64,000 nucleotides of DNA, from assembly GCF_036697405.1 (NCBI RefSeq), contig NZ_JBAHWA010000006.1, positions 195,833 to 259,832 on the forward strand, read 5' to 3'. Each line of letters begins with the position of its first letter. Within the stretch, counting starts at the first letter, position 1. The notes beneath the pieces were generated by a model that saw only the letters and a list, made by a program, of their open reading frames with translations, was not told the origin of the DNA and made no database searches. Both the position numbers and the translations under genes were made by a program. The stretch is from Lysobacter sp036697405 (lineage in GTDB: Bacteria > Pseudomonadota > Gammaproteobacteria > Xanthomonadales > Xanthomonadaceae). Shown here piece by piece: positions 1 through 8,305 of this stretch.

Positions 1-1
1 T

Positions 2-754
2 GCGCGGCCGGCCTTGTTCTGCTTCCATCCGGGCAGCGGCCTGAGCTGGCCCTATCGGCGCATGGCGCGCTACCTCGGCGGCGACTATGCGATACACGGC
101 CTGCAGGCGCGCAGCCTGCGCGAGGCCGGCTATCTGCCCGAATCGGTGGAAGCCATGGCGGCCGACTATGTGCGCCAGATGCGCGCGCTGCAGCCCGAAG
201 GCCCGTATCGGCTGTTGGGCTGGTGCCTGGGAGGCGCCATCGCCAGCGCCGTCGCCGCCTGCCTGGAGGCGCAAGGCGAATGCGTATCGCTGCTGTGCGT
301 GATCGACTTCTTCCCCGGACAGTTCGAAGCCGAATCGCAGCCGGCGCTGGTGCCGGAGCTGGAGACCGAAGACGAGGGCGCCGGGCCGGACGGGCACGAC
401 GAGGGCGACGGCGCCGCGCGCGCGCCGCCGCGGGTGATCGCCGAGATCGAAGAGGGCTATTACGACATCTCCCCCATCCTGTTCGACCCGGACACCGGCG
501 CCAACACCTTCGCCATCGCCGACCGCTACCGGCCCGTGCCCTTGGATTGCGACCTGCTGCTGATCCGCGCCGCGCCGCCGCGCGGGCCGGCCCCGCATTC
601 GCCGCAATATTGGGCGCCTTACGTGCGCGGCGCGCTGCAGGTGCACGACCTGCCTTGCGAGCACGCGCTGATGCTCAACCTGCGCTACGCCGAGCAACTG
701 GCCCGTCTCGTGCAGGCGCGATTGGACCGGACCGAGCGCGTGGCGACGGCTTGA
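2..754 (+). CDS. C-terminal thioesterase domain of a nonribosomal peptide synthetase (5' partial)
   Basis: The frame is open to the left edge, so this is the tail of a larger gene. The readable part is an alpha/beta-hydrolase thioesterase of the kind that ends NRPSs and releases the peptide by hydrolysis or cyclisation. It begins with the usual FCFHPGSG oxyanion segment. The nucleophile elbow reads GWCLGG, with TGC at 224-226, so the expected serine is cysteine. The likely catalytic histidine is in CEHALML near the C-terminus. An acidic, Gly-rich insertion (about residues 115-140, GAGPDGHDEGDGAA) sits where such domains have a lid. The TTG at 14 is an internal leucine codon, not a start. Whether this NRPS acts with the one at 45 kb cannot be judged here. 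Confidence 0.85.
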   Translation, partial: ARPALFCFHPGSGLSWPYRRMARYLGGDYAIHGLQARSLREAGYLPESVEAMAADYVRQMRALQPEGPYRLLGWCLGGAIASAVAACLEAQGECVSLLCVIDFFPGQFEAESQPALVPELETEDEGAGPDGHDEGDGAARAPPRVIAEIEEGYYDISPILFDPDTGANTFAIADRYRPVPLDCDLLLIRAAPPRGPAPHSPQYWAPYVRGALQVHDLPCEHALMLNLRYAEQLARLVQARLDRTERVATA

Positions 755-858
755 GCGCGACCCGCGGTTGACCTGGCCGCCGGTTCGGGGCATCAATCCC
801 GATGGCGGCGCTCGCAGGCCATCCCGTCGTCCCATCTTCAGCGCAGGGGTAAACAGGT

Positions 859-1743
859 ATGCAGAACAGCCAGTTGTTGCAGGTGCTGCTGCCGATCGCG
901 ATCGCGCTGATCATGGCCGGCATCGGCATGTCGCTGACGCCCGCGGATTTTCTGCGCATCGGCCAAAGCCCCAAGCCCGTGCTGGTCGGCGTGCTCGGCC
1001 ACTATGTCTGGTTGCCCGCGTTGGGTTTCTTCATCGCCTGGGCGTTCGCGTTGCCGCCGGAATTCGCGGTCGGCCTGGTGCTGGTGGCCGCCTGTCCCAG
1101 CGGTTCCTCGTCGAACGCGCTCACTTATCTGGCGCGCGGCAACGTCGCCCTGGCGGTCAGCCTCACCGTGATCAGCGGCCTGGTCACTTTCCTGAGCGTG
1201 CCCTTGCTGGTCAACCTGGCCTTGCAGTGGTTCGCCGGCGAACGCGCGGACCTGCAGGTGCCGTTTCGCAGTACCGCGCTGCACCTGGCCGCGCTGGTAC
1301 TGGTGCCGATCCTGGTCGGCATGGGCGTGCGCCGGTTCGTGCCGGCGTTCGCATTGCGGATCGAGAAATGGACCGGCGTTTTCGCCCTGCTGGTGCTGTT
1401 CGCGATCATCGTCGCGCTGATCGTCCAGCAATGGGACCGCTTGCCGACCCTGCTGCGCGGCGTCGGCTTGCCCGCCTTCGCGCTGGCCTGCGGCGCCACC
1501 GCCGGCGGCGTCGCCTTGGGCCGTCTGATGCGCTTGAGCCTGCCGGATGCGCTGACCATCGGCATCGAAGTCGGCGTGCAGAACGCCACCCTGGCCGCCT
1601 TGCTCGCCCTGAGCCTGATGAAGTCCGAGCAGATCGCGGTGCCGGCGTTGATGTACGGCCTGATGATGTACCTGCCCGCCGCCGCCGTGGTGATGTACGG
1701 GCGTTACGCCTCCCGTCGCGCGGCGAGCGCGGCAACGGCTTAG
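859..1743 (+). CDS. bile acid:sodium symporter (BASS) family transporter
   Basis: This 294-residue protein is almost all hydrophobic segments (about 9-10 predicted helices), as in the BASS/SBF family. The family's conserved segment AACPSGSSSNALTYLARGN lies at about residues 76-94. Family members import organic anions with sodium; the substrate here cannot be told. The start is ATG 859, with AGGGGT upstream. A 104-nt gap separates it from the NRPS tail, and it has no obvious functional partner, so it is probably monocistronic. Confidence 0.85.
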   Translation: MQNSQLLQVLLPIAIALIMAGIGMSLTPADFLRIGQSPKPVLVGVLGHYVWLPALGFFIAWAFALPPEFAVGLVLVAACPSGSSSNALTYLARGNVALAVSLTVISGLVTFLSVPLLVNLALQWFAGERADLQVPFRSTALHLAALVLVPILVGMGVRRFVPAFALRIEKWTGVFALLVLFAIIVALIVQQWDRLPTLLRGVGLPAFALACGATAGGVALGRLMRLSLPDALTIGIEVGVQNATLAALLALSLMKSEQIAVPALMYGLMMYLPAAAVVMYGRYASRRAASAATA

Positions 1744-1856
1744 CGCAAAGCGCCGGCGCTGCGGCAGGCCGGTGTCCGCGCGTTACCAGCGGCACATCGC
1801 CAGGACGGCGGCGGCGCCTATGGTGGTGTTCCGTTCACCCGCAAGGAGCCTCCGCC

Positions 1857-3416
1857 ATGCCTATCGATTCTATCGTTCGTGAATCGGGCGCATCGCGCGC
1901 GAGCTGGGCGATGCGCCTGCGCGGCCTGGCCTGGCTGGTCTGCGCCGCGGCGGCGCCGCTGCAGGCGCAGACGCCGGCGGCCGCGGATCCCTTCGCGGCC
2001 CTCGATCACGGCCTGCGCCCCAGCGTGATCGCCGCGGGCGAAGCGCCGCCGCGCTGGTCGTTGGCGCAACGCATGCGCCATTACAACGTGCCCGGAGTGG
2101 CGATCGCGCTGATCCGCAACGGCGAGGTCGTGCGCGCCACCGGCTACGGCCTGCGCGAGGCCGGCACCCAGGACAAGGTGGACGGCGACACCCTGTTCTC
2201 GGTGGGATCGATCAGCAAGGTGGCGACCGCGGCCACCGGCCTGCGCCTGGTCGCGCAGGGCCGGCTGGATCTGGATCGCGACGTAGGCGACTACCTCAAG
2301 CGCTGGAAGCTGCCGGCCTCCGCCGAGCCGCCGCAGCCGCGCGTGAATCTGCGCATGCTGATGTCGCACACCTCCGGCCTGGGCGTGCACGGCTTCGCCG
2401 ACTACCAGCCGCAGGAACCGCTGCCGACCCTGGTGCAGGTGCTCGAGGGACAGGCGCCTGCCAAGGGCGAGCCGGTCCGGTTCAAGCATGTGCCGGGCTC
2501 GGTCGTGGACTACTCCGGCGGCGGCGTCACCGTGGAACAACTGGTGCTCGAAGACGTGAGCGGCCAATCGCTGCAGGCGCTGGCACGCGAACAGGTGTTC
2601 GCGCCGCTGGGCATGCGCCGCAGCACCTTCGAAAGTCCGCTCTCGCCGGCGCACGGCAATATCGCCAAGGCGCACGACAGCGACGGCGACCCGGTGGCGC
2701 TGCCGCGCGGCTGGGAAAGCTTCGGCGAGGGCGGCGCGTCCGGGCTGTGGACCAGCGCCAACGACCTGGGCCGCCTGGTCGGCGGCTTGATCAAGAGCTA
2801 CCAGGGCCGCGGCGACTTCCTGCCGCAGGCGCTGGCCACCGCGATGATGACCGAGGTCTCGCCCAGCGTGTTCGGCCTCGGCCCGCGCCTGGGAGGTTCG
2901 GGCCCGGACCGCTACTTCTTCCACATGGGCGCCAACGAAAGCTACCTGGCGCTCATGGAAGGCTATCCGGAAACCGGCGACGGCTACGTGGTCCTGACTA
3001 ACGCCAGCAACGGCGGCGCGCTGATCGACGAAATCCGCAACGCCCTGGCCGATGCGATCGCACCGGGCGCGCATCCGTCGGTGCAGGCGGTGGCGCCGCG
3101 GCTGCCGCCGTCTTCCGACTTCATCGGCGCGTACCGCCTCGACACCCAGGTGCCGATGGACCTGCGTCGCGCCACCGCCGACAATTTCGACTACGGCGCC
3201 CTGCGCGTGAACGTCGCCGGCGACGCCGTCCAACTGCTGTTGCCGGGACGCGAGCAGCAGCCGGTGGCGCTGCATTCGCTGGGACCCGCGCGCTACGTCT
3301 ACGGCGGCATCTACACCATCGTGTTCGATTTCCGCCGCGACGCCTGGGGCAAGGTGCGCGGACTGACGGTGGCGATCCCCGAGGCCGATTCGGTGACCTA
3401 CTACCTGAAGGAATGA
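1857..3416 (+). CDS. secreted serine beta-lactamase-like hydrolase (class C / PBP4*-like fold)
   Basis: This 519-residue protein has a signal peptide: an Arg start followed by LAWLVCAAAAPLQAQ, cleaved about residue 38. A serine beta-lactamase/transpeptidase domain follows. The nucleophile tetrad SISK lies in FSVGSISKVATAATG. The second motif reads Y-S-G in DYSGGGV, as in the esterase/peptidase branch (YxN or YSG). HMGAN near residue 360 may stand in for the KTG box. A C-terminal beta domain of about 120 residues follows. ATG 1857 has AAGGAG at 1843-1848; frames running in from upstream are chance. Most such proteins are esterases or D-amino-acid peptidases, so the name does not imply antibiotic resistance. 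Confidence 0.8.
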   Translation: MPIDSIVRESGASRASWAMRLRGLAWLVCAAAAPLQAQTPAAADPFAALDHGLRPSVIAAGEAPPRWSLAQRMRHYNVPGVAIALIRNGEVVRATGYGLREAGTQDKVDGDTLFSVGSISKVATAATGLRLVAQGRLDLDRDVGDYLKRWKLPASAEPPQPRVNLRMLMSHTSGLGVHGFADYQPQEPLPTLVQVLEGQAPAKGEPVRFKHVPGSVVDYSGGGVTVEQLVLEDVSGQSLQALAREQVFAPLGMRRSTFESPLSPAHGNIAKAHDSDGDPVALPRGWESFGEGGASGLWTSANDLGRLVGGLIKSYQGRGDFLPQALATAMMTEVSPSVFGLGPRLGGSGPDRYFFHMGANESYLALMEGYPETGDGYVVLTNASNGGALIDEIRNALADAIAPGAHPSVQAVAPRLPPSSDFIGAYRLDTQVPMDLRRATADNFDYGALRVNVAGDAVQLLLPGREQQPVALHSLGPARYVYGGIYTIVFDFRRDAWGKVRGLTVAIPEADSVTYYLKE

Positions 3417-3635
3417 CCGCCGTATTCGGGCGCGCTGGCCGGCCACCGCCAGACGGGCTTCATCACGGCTAGGCGGGCGCTGTCGGACAATCGCGTCGCA
3501 GCGCGAAACGCGATGGCGCCGCTGGGCCAATGGCCGCGGTCGCGAAGCCCGCGCGCATAGCGCCGTCGCAACCGCGCGTCCCGACTGGTGCTATCCATCG
3601 ATTCCGCGCGAACGGCAAACGCAGGAGGTGCGCTG

Positions 3636-5111
3636 ATGAGCCTGCACGGCAGCGTTGGACGGACGGCGGCGGCGATCCTGGCCTTGACCGCCTGCTGCGC
3701 ATCCGCATTCGCGGGCGGTCCCTCCGCCGCGCGCATCCAGCGCGCAGCGGACGGATCCGCGCGCGAGCTCAAGCCCTGCGAACTGCCCGGCCTCGCCGAG
3801 CGCGCCTATTGCGGCCAACTCGACGTGCCCGAACACGCGGGCCGCCCGCGCGGCCGCCGGCTGACCCTGCATTTCGCCGTGCTCCCGGCCACGCAGGGCG
3901 CGGCGACGAGCGATCCCATCGTCCCGCTGATGGGCGGTCCTGGCGAGGACGCCATCAGCGCGGCGGCGGTGTACGCGCAGCGGCTCCCCGGGCTGCGCCG
4001 CCATCGCGACATCCTGTTGCTGGACCAGCGCGGCACCGGCCGCTCCGGCGCCCTGCGCTGCGACCTGCACGCCGGCGCCGATACCGCGACCCGCCTGCAC
4101 CATCTGTTTCCGCCCGAGGCGGCGCAGCGTTGCGCGCGCGAGCTGCGCGCGCGCGCGGACTTGAGCCAGTACACCTACGAAAACGTCGCCCACGATCTCG
4201 AACGCGTGCGGCGCGCGCTGGGCTACGGCCCCCTCAACCTCAGTGCCGGTTCCTACGGCACGCGGGCGGCGCAGGTGTTCATGCGCCTGTATCCCGACAG
4301 CGTGCGTACCGCCTACCTGGGCAGCGTGGTGCCGCTGGACGTGGCCACGCCCATGACCATGGCCAAGACCGCGCAGGACCAGCTCGAGCGCATGCTGCGT
4401 TCCTGCGAGGCCGACGCGGACTGCCGCGCGGCGTTTCCTCGGCTGCGCGAGGAGTTCGGCGCGATCGCGGCGCGCCTGGCCCGGGGCGAAGCGAAGCTGG
4501 CGCCGCCGGGCAGCGATGCCGCGATACGCCTGTCGCAGGGCCGGGTCGCCGAATGGTTCCGTTCGCGCCTCTATCGCCCCGCCACCGCCGCGGAACTGCC
4601 CTGGCTGATCCACCAGGCCCATGCGGGCAACTGGACTCCCATCGTCGACGGCATCTTGGACAATGCGCGCGACATGCCATCGGCGCTGAGCGTGGGCTTG
4701 TTCCTGACCGTGACCTGCCGCGAAGACGTGGCCTTCATCGACGAACGCGACATCGCCGCGCAGACCCAAGGCACCTTCCTGGGCGATTACCGGGTGCGAG
4801 AGCAGATGGCCGCCTGCGCGCATTGGCCGAAGCCCGCCTTGCCCGCGCAATACCGCCGACCGCCGCGCTCGCAGCGGCCCGTCCTGTTCGTCTCCGGCGA
4901 CAGCGACGGCGCATCGCCGCTGTGGTTCACGCAGCGGGTCGCGCAGGCGTTTGCGGATCGCGTCGAGATCGTCGCGCGCAATCAGGGCCACACCGAATGG
5001 AGCGGCTGCATCGCCCGGCGCTACGAGCGCTTCGTACGCGAGGGCTCGACGCGAGGCATCGAATCGAGCGCCTGCGAGGACGTTCCGCGGCCGCCGTTTC
5101 GCTTGCGTTGA
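3636..5111 (+). CDS. secreted alpha/beta hydrolase, tripeptidyl-aminopeptidase-like (S33/TAP-like)
   Basis: A 491-residue protein with an N-terminal signal peptide (AAAILALTACCASAFAGG). The fold is that of tricorn-like/TAP-like exopeptidases. There is a DQRGTGRSG oxyanion-side motif, the nucleophile elbow AGSYGT, the acid in SGDSDGASP and the catalytic His in NQGHTEWSGC near the C-terminus. This family removes short N-terminal peptides or proline residues outside the cytoplasm. ATG 3636 is preceded by AGGAGG at 3621-3626; an upstream ATG at 3588 lacks such a site and would bury the signal peptide. It converges with the next gene, which is on the minus strand. Confidence 0.8.
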   Translation: MSLHGSVGRTAAAILALTACCASAFAGGPSAARIQRAADGSARELKPCELPGLAERAYCGQLDVPEHAGRPRGRRLTLHFAVLPATQGAATSDPIVPLMGGPGEDAISAAAVYAQRLPGLRRHRDILLLDQRGTGRSGALRCDLHAGADTATRLHHLFPPEAAQRCARELRARADLSQYTYENVAHDLERVRRALGYGPLNLSAGSYGTRAAQVFMRLYPDSVRTAYLGSVVPLDVATPMTMAKTAQDQLERMLRSCEADADCRAAFPRLREEFGAIAARLARGEAKLAPPGSDAAIRLSQGRVAEWFRSRLYRPATAAELPWLIHQAHAGNWTPIVDGILDNARDMPSALSVGLFLTVTCREDVAFIDERDIAAQTQGTFLGDYRVREQMAACAHWPKPALPAQYRRPPRSQRPVLFVSGDSDGASPLWFTQRVAQAFADRVEIVARNQGHTEWSGCIARRYERFVREGSTRGIESSACEDVPRPPFRLR

Positions 5112-5192
5112 CGCGCAAGTGGCGGATCGCCCGGCCGCAGCACCCGATGCGCGGCTGTGCCGGGCCCCGCGTCGGGCGCATCGCCGATGGGG

Positions 5193-6500
5193 CTATTTCT
5201 CGGCCGTGGGGGCCACGATCAGATCGCCGTTTCGATCGCCGGCCCGCACCGACCAGCCCGGCTTGAGATCCAGCCGCCAACCCTCGCCCTTGAGCGCGGT
5301 ACGGTCCATGCCGGACGCGGACACCGTCGCCTGCGTGGCGGTGAGCAGCGCGCCGCCGCTTTCGACTTCCAGCGCGCCCCATTCGCCGGTCAATCGCATC
5401 GTCGGATAGACCATGCCCAACTCGTCCAGCGGCACCAGGGTTTGCGGGTTGAACTGCCGGTTGCTCTTCTTGAGCGGAACGATCAGCACCGGGCCGTCGA
5501 CCAGGCGCGCCTTCCAGTCCGCGGCCTGTCGGCGCTGCTGGCGGTCGCGCGATTCTTCCGACGCCCGCAGCGTCCCGTCGTCGTACTGTGCGGCGCGCGT
5601 CTTGAGGGTGCCAAGGTCCGAATCGGGCAATCGCATCGCCAAGCTCAGCAGCTGGTCCAGGCGCTGCCCGGAGCCCAGCTTGCCGCGCCAGGCCGGGTCG
5701 GTCTCGTCCAGCAACAGGCCCAGGGCGGGGCCGGTGGCGTAGGCGAAGGAGCGCACGAAACTCGGCGCCTGCGCGAACGCGGACAGGTCGTATTGCGCGT
5801 AGGCGATGCGCGCCTGCGGATCGCTCAACCCCAGGCGCACGCCGGTGTACTCGGGCACGCCTTCGTTGATTTCGAGCAGGCCTTCCTCCAGCGCCGCCTG
5901 CGGGAACAGGCGATGGCGCTCGCGACGGAACAGCAGCGCGTCGGCCACGGCCGCCCGGCGCTCGGCCGGCGTCGGTGCGCCGACCGCCTTGGCCAGGGCG
6001 CGCCACTCCAGCTGCAGCAGGTAGCGGCCTTCGAGCGTGTCCAGGTGGCGGTTCCCGACTTCGTTGCGGCTGAGCCCCAAGCCCGGCTGGATGCGATGGA
6101 ACAGTTCGTGCGCGATCAGCACATGGCGCTTGCCGTCCTCGGTCGGCAGGGGCCACAGCAACTGCGTCCAGCGCACGCCCGCCCATTCGGTGGGGGTGTT
6201 GGCGATGATCACACTGTCGGGCAGCGTGCCCGTGTAGACCTTGCCGGTGGCGACCAACTGACCCTGCGCATCGGCGGCGTTGGCCACCACCGATCGGTCG
6301 GTGTAATCGACCAGCAGGATCGGGCCGCACAAGGAAGCCCCCCAGAGCTGGCCGCCGTCGCGGTCGCATAGGGCCTGGGCTTCGGCGAAGACGCGCGCGG
6401 CTTCGGCCGGGTCCGCGGCCGCGCCGGCCGGTGCGGGAACCAGCAAGGCGCCCACGGCGATGGCCAGGGCAAGACGGGTGATGCCGGCGAGCAGGTCCAT
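5193..6500 (-). CDS. secreted HExxH-containing protein, putative zinc metallopeptidase
   Basis: A 435-residue protein with a clear signal peptide (LALAIAVGALLVPAPAGAAA). The only catalytic signature is HELFH in VLIAHELFHRIQ at about residue 150, a zincin HExxH motif. A following EGLLEINEGVPEY stretch could carry a third ligand. The rest resembles no family I can name. It lies directly downstream of the M56/BlaR1-like gene on the same strand with a 68-nt gap. That gap holds two perfect TACGA-N6-TCGTA dyads (see 6511-6548), so it is probably a separately regulated target of the neighbouring BlaI-type repressor. The function is not known. Confidence 0.7.
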   Translation of the reverse strand: MDLLAGITRLALAIAVGALLVPAPAGAAADPAEAARVFAEAQALCDRDGGQLWGASLCGPILLVDYTDRSVVANAADAQGQLVATGKVYTGTLPDSVIIANTPTEWAGVRWTQLLWPLPTEDGKRHVLIAHELFHRIQPGLGLSRNEVGNRHLDTLEGRYLLQLEWRALAKAVGAPTPAERRAAVADALLFRRERHRLFPQAALEEGLLEINEGVPEYTGVRLGLSDPQARIAYAQYDLSAFAQAPSFVRSFAYATGPALGLLLDETDPAWRGKLGSGQRLDQLLSLAMRLPDSDLGTLKTRAAQYDDGTLRASEESRDRQQRRQAADWKARLVDGPVLIVPLKKSNRQFNPQTLVPLDELGMVYPTMRLTGEWGALEVESGGALLTATQATVSASGMDRTALKGEGWRLDLKPGWSVRAGDRNGDLIVAPTAEK

Positions 6501-6510
6501 GCGGTCTCTC

Positions 6511-6526
6511 TACGATGGTTGTCGTA
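6511..6526. promoter_or_regulatory. putative BlaI-type operator, copy 1
   Basis: TACGA, six bases, TCGTA: a perfect 5+5 dyad about 11 bp upstream of the start codon at 6500. BlaI/MecI/CopY repressors bind short dyads of TAC/GTA type, and the gene for such a regulator is 1.3 kb away. Assignment to that regulator is inference. Confidence 0.6.
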
Positions 6527-6532
6527 TTTATC

Positions 6533-6548
6533 TACGACGCGCATCGTA
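6533..6548. promoter_or_regulatory. putative BlaI-type operator, copy 2
   Basis: A second TACGA-N6-TCGTA dyad whose centre lies 22 bp from the first, about two helical turns, so two repressor dimers would sit on the same DNA face. No copy is seen in front of the regulator gene itself (8239-8305). Confidence 0.6.
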
Positions 6549-6568
6549 TAACAGGGTTGCGGCGAGTG

Positions 6569-7798
6569 CTAGCCGCGCGCATTCCAGCGGATCCGGCCAT
6601 TGGGGAACACCCGCAAGGACACGGCGGGGCGCCGGTTCGAGCCCAGCAGGACCACGGTGTCGCCGTGCTGGATGATGCGTTCGGCCGGCACCGAGTGCTG
6701 CTCGATGGAGGCCTGGACGACCCGCCCCTGGCGGATGCGCAAGGCGAAGCGGCCGGCCGGATCGCGCGCATTGACGACCACCGTGGGCCCGAAACCGCTG
6801 GCGATATATAGCTCGCGCATGCGCGCGGCGTGGAGCCCCGGCTCGGCGAGTCCCGCCGCGACGCCGCATACGGCCAGCACGCCGGCCGCGACGGCGGCGC
6901 GCCGCAACCGGGAGGCCGGTGCCGCGGCGGGCGCCAGCAGGCGATGCAGGCGTTCGCTCAAGGCGGCGCCGCCGGAAGACGCCATCGCGACCGTCCGCCG
7001 GCCGGATCCCTCGGCCAGGCGCAACAGCGCCTGCGCCAGCCTGCCCGGCGCGGCGCCGTGGCCGACGGCCGCGGCGTCGCAAACGGCTTCGCGCTCGAAG
7101 GCGAGGCCGCGGTACAGCGCCCAGGCCGCGGGATGGAACCAGACCAGCGTCAGGCCCAGCCGTTGCAGCAGATTCCAGGCGAAATCGCGCCGGCGCGCAT
7201 GCGCCAACTCGTGCAGCAGCACCGCCTCACGCTCGGCCTCGGCCAGGCCGGTCGCGAAATCCGCCGGCACCATCAGCAGCGCGCGGCGCAGGCCGACGAC
7301 CTGCGGGCCGGCGACCCGCGCGATGCGGACTTCGATACCGGCAGCCATGCCGCAGCGCCTGCGCAGGCGATCGACGGCGGCGACCAGGGCCGCCGGCGGC
7401 GCGCCCAGGGACAGCGCCGCCAGGCGCCTGAGTTCGCCGACCAGCTTGGCGAGGTGCAGGGCGACGCCGAGCAGCCAGCACGCCGCAAGCGCGGCCAGCA
7501 GATTCAGGTAGGTCGCATCGTGCGCCAGCGGCGCGAGCTCTACGGCCGGCTTCTCGCGCGAGATCTCGCCGCCCATGGTGGCGAACAGCAGATGGAAGCC
7601 GGCGATCGTCAGCAAGGGCAGGGCCGCCAGCAGCGCGTAGTGGGCGCTGGCGATGCGATAGCGCAGGCCGGGCCTGGAGACCGGCAGGATCCGGCTCAGC
7701 AAACGCCACGACAACCACAGCAGGCATCCCTGCAGCAGCGTCCCGCCCAAAGCGAACGCCAGCAGCTCCAAGACGTAGGCCAGCGTCGCGGGTGTCAT
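6569..7798 (-). CDS. M56 family (BlaR1/MecR1-like) membrane metallopeptidase
   Basis: A 409-residue protein with N-terminal membrane segments, a cytoplasmic M56 peptidase domain with HELAHARRRD (zinc-binding HExxH) at about residue 205, then another membrane helix (AAVAAGVLAVCGVAAGLA) and a short external C-terminal domain of about 90 residues. In BlaR1/MecR1 systems such a protein senses a signal outside the cell and cleaves the BlaI/MecI repressor. The C-terminal domain here is too short to be a penicillin-binding sensor (usually about 250 residues), so the signal is probably not a beta-lactam. The start ATG 7798 lies 17 nt after the stop of the repressor gene, so the two are an operon. Confidence 0.85.
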   Translation of the reverse strand: MTPATLAYVLELLAFALGGTLLQGCLLWLSWRLLSRILPVSRPGLRYRIASAHYALLAALPLLTIAGFHLLFATMGGEISREKPAVELAPLAHDATYLNLLAALAACWLLGVALHLAKLVGELRRLAALSLGAPPAALVAAVDRLRRRCGMAAGIEVRIARVAGPQVVGLRRALLMVPADFATGLAEAEREAVLLHELAHARRRDFAWNLLQRLGLTLVWFHPAAWALYRGLAFEREAVCDAAAVGHGAAPGRLAQALLRLAEGSGRRTVAMASSGGAALSERLHRLLAPAAAPASRLRRAAVAAGVLAVCGVAAGLAEPGLHAARMRELYIASGFGPTVVVNARDPAGRFALRIRQGRVVQASIEQHSVPAERIIQHGDTVVLLGSNRRPAVSLRVFPNGRIRWNARG

Positions 7799-7815
7799 GG
7801 TCGATCGGCCGCGGT

Positions 7816-8238
7816 TTAGTCGGAGCCGGCTTCTAGCCGCTTGATGACAGCTTTGAGTTCCGCCAATTCCTGTCGGTCGATCGGGCGCGCATCCAACGCC
7901 TGCATGGCCAGCGCCAGCGACGACCCGGAGAACGCGCTGTCCATCCAGCCGCGCACCAGACGGTTGAGGGTGGGGCGTTCGGAGACCGAGGCCTTGTACA
8001 CGTGCTGGCGCGCATCGGTGCTGCGCGAGACCAGGCCCTTGGCCAGCATGTTCTGCAGGATCTTCAGGGCGCTGGTGTAGCCGGTGTCCGTGCCCGCGTA
8101 GACCGCCTCGTGCACCTGCTTCACCGTTGCCGGCCCGTCCCGCCACAGGATGCGCAGGATGGCGAGTTCGGCGGCGGTCGGCGGCGATTTCTTCACCGCC
8201 TCAGGATGCGACGGATGCGGTCGCAAGACAAGGCGCAT
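7816..8238 (-). CDS. BlaI/MecI/CopY family transcriptional repressor
   Basis: A winged-helix regulator of about 140 residues. Features of the family are the N-terminal TAAELAILRILWRDGPATVKQV segment (given in part), the recognition helix region GYTSALKILQNMLAKGLV, and a C-terminal helical dimerisation half. Start 8238 is chosen because the homologous domain begins near KKSPPTAAE; a longer frame to 8358 would overlap the divergent GST gene. It is followed by the M56 peptidase gene and so forms the two-gene sensor/repressor cassette typical of the family. The two TACGA-N6-TCGTA dyads at 6511-6548 are its likely operators. Confidence 0.85.
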   Translation of the reverse strand: MRLVLRPHPSHPEAVKKSPPTAAELAILRILWRDGPATVKQVHEAVYAGTDTGYTSALKILQNMLAKGLVSRSTDARQHVYKASVSERPTLNRLVRGWMDSAFSGSSLALAMQALDARPIDRQELAELKAVIKRLEAGSD

Positions 8239-8305
8239 ACTCGTGCCGAGACGGACGCCGCGGCGTCTGGGATGCGGCGACGGCCGCGGCCAGGATCGAC
8301 TCACG

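Noticed and set aside
768..1856. Long frame upstream of the beta-lactamase-like gene, in frame with it
   Set aside because: It overlaps the BASS transporter in another frame and its translation is Arg/Ala/Gly-rich without conserved features; a signal peptide and AAGGAG fix the start at 1857.
1857..3416. Calling the serine hydrolase an antibiotic-resistance beta-lactamase controlled by the BlaI/BlaR1 pair
   Set aside because: The motifs fit the esterase/peptidase branch, it lies 4.4 kb from the pair on the other strand, and no TACGA-N6-TCGTA dyad was seen in front of it.
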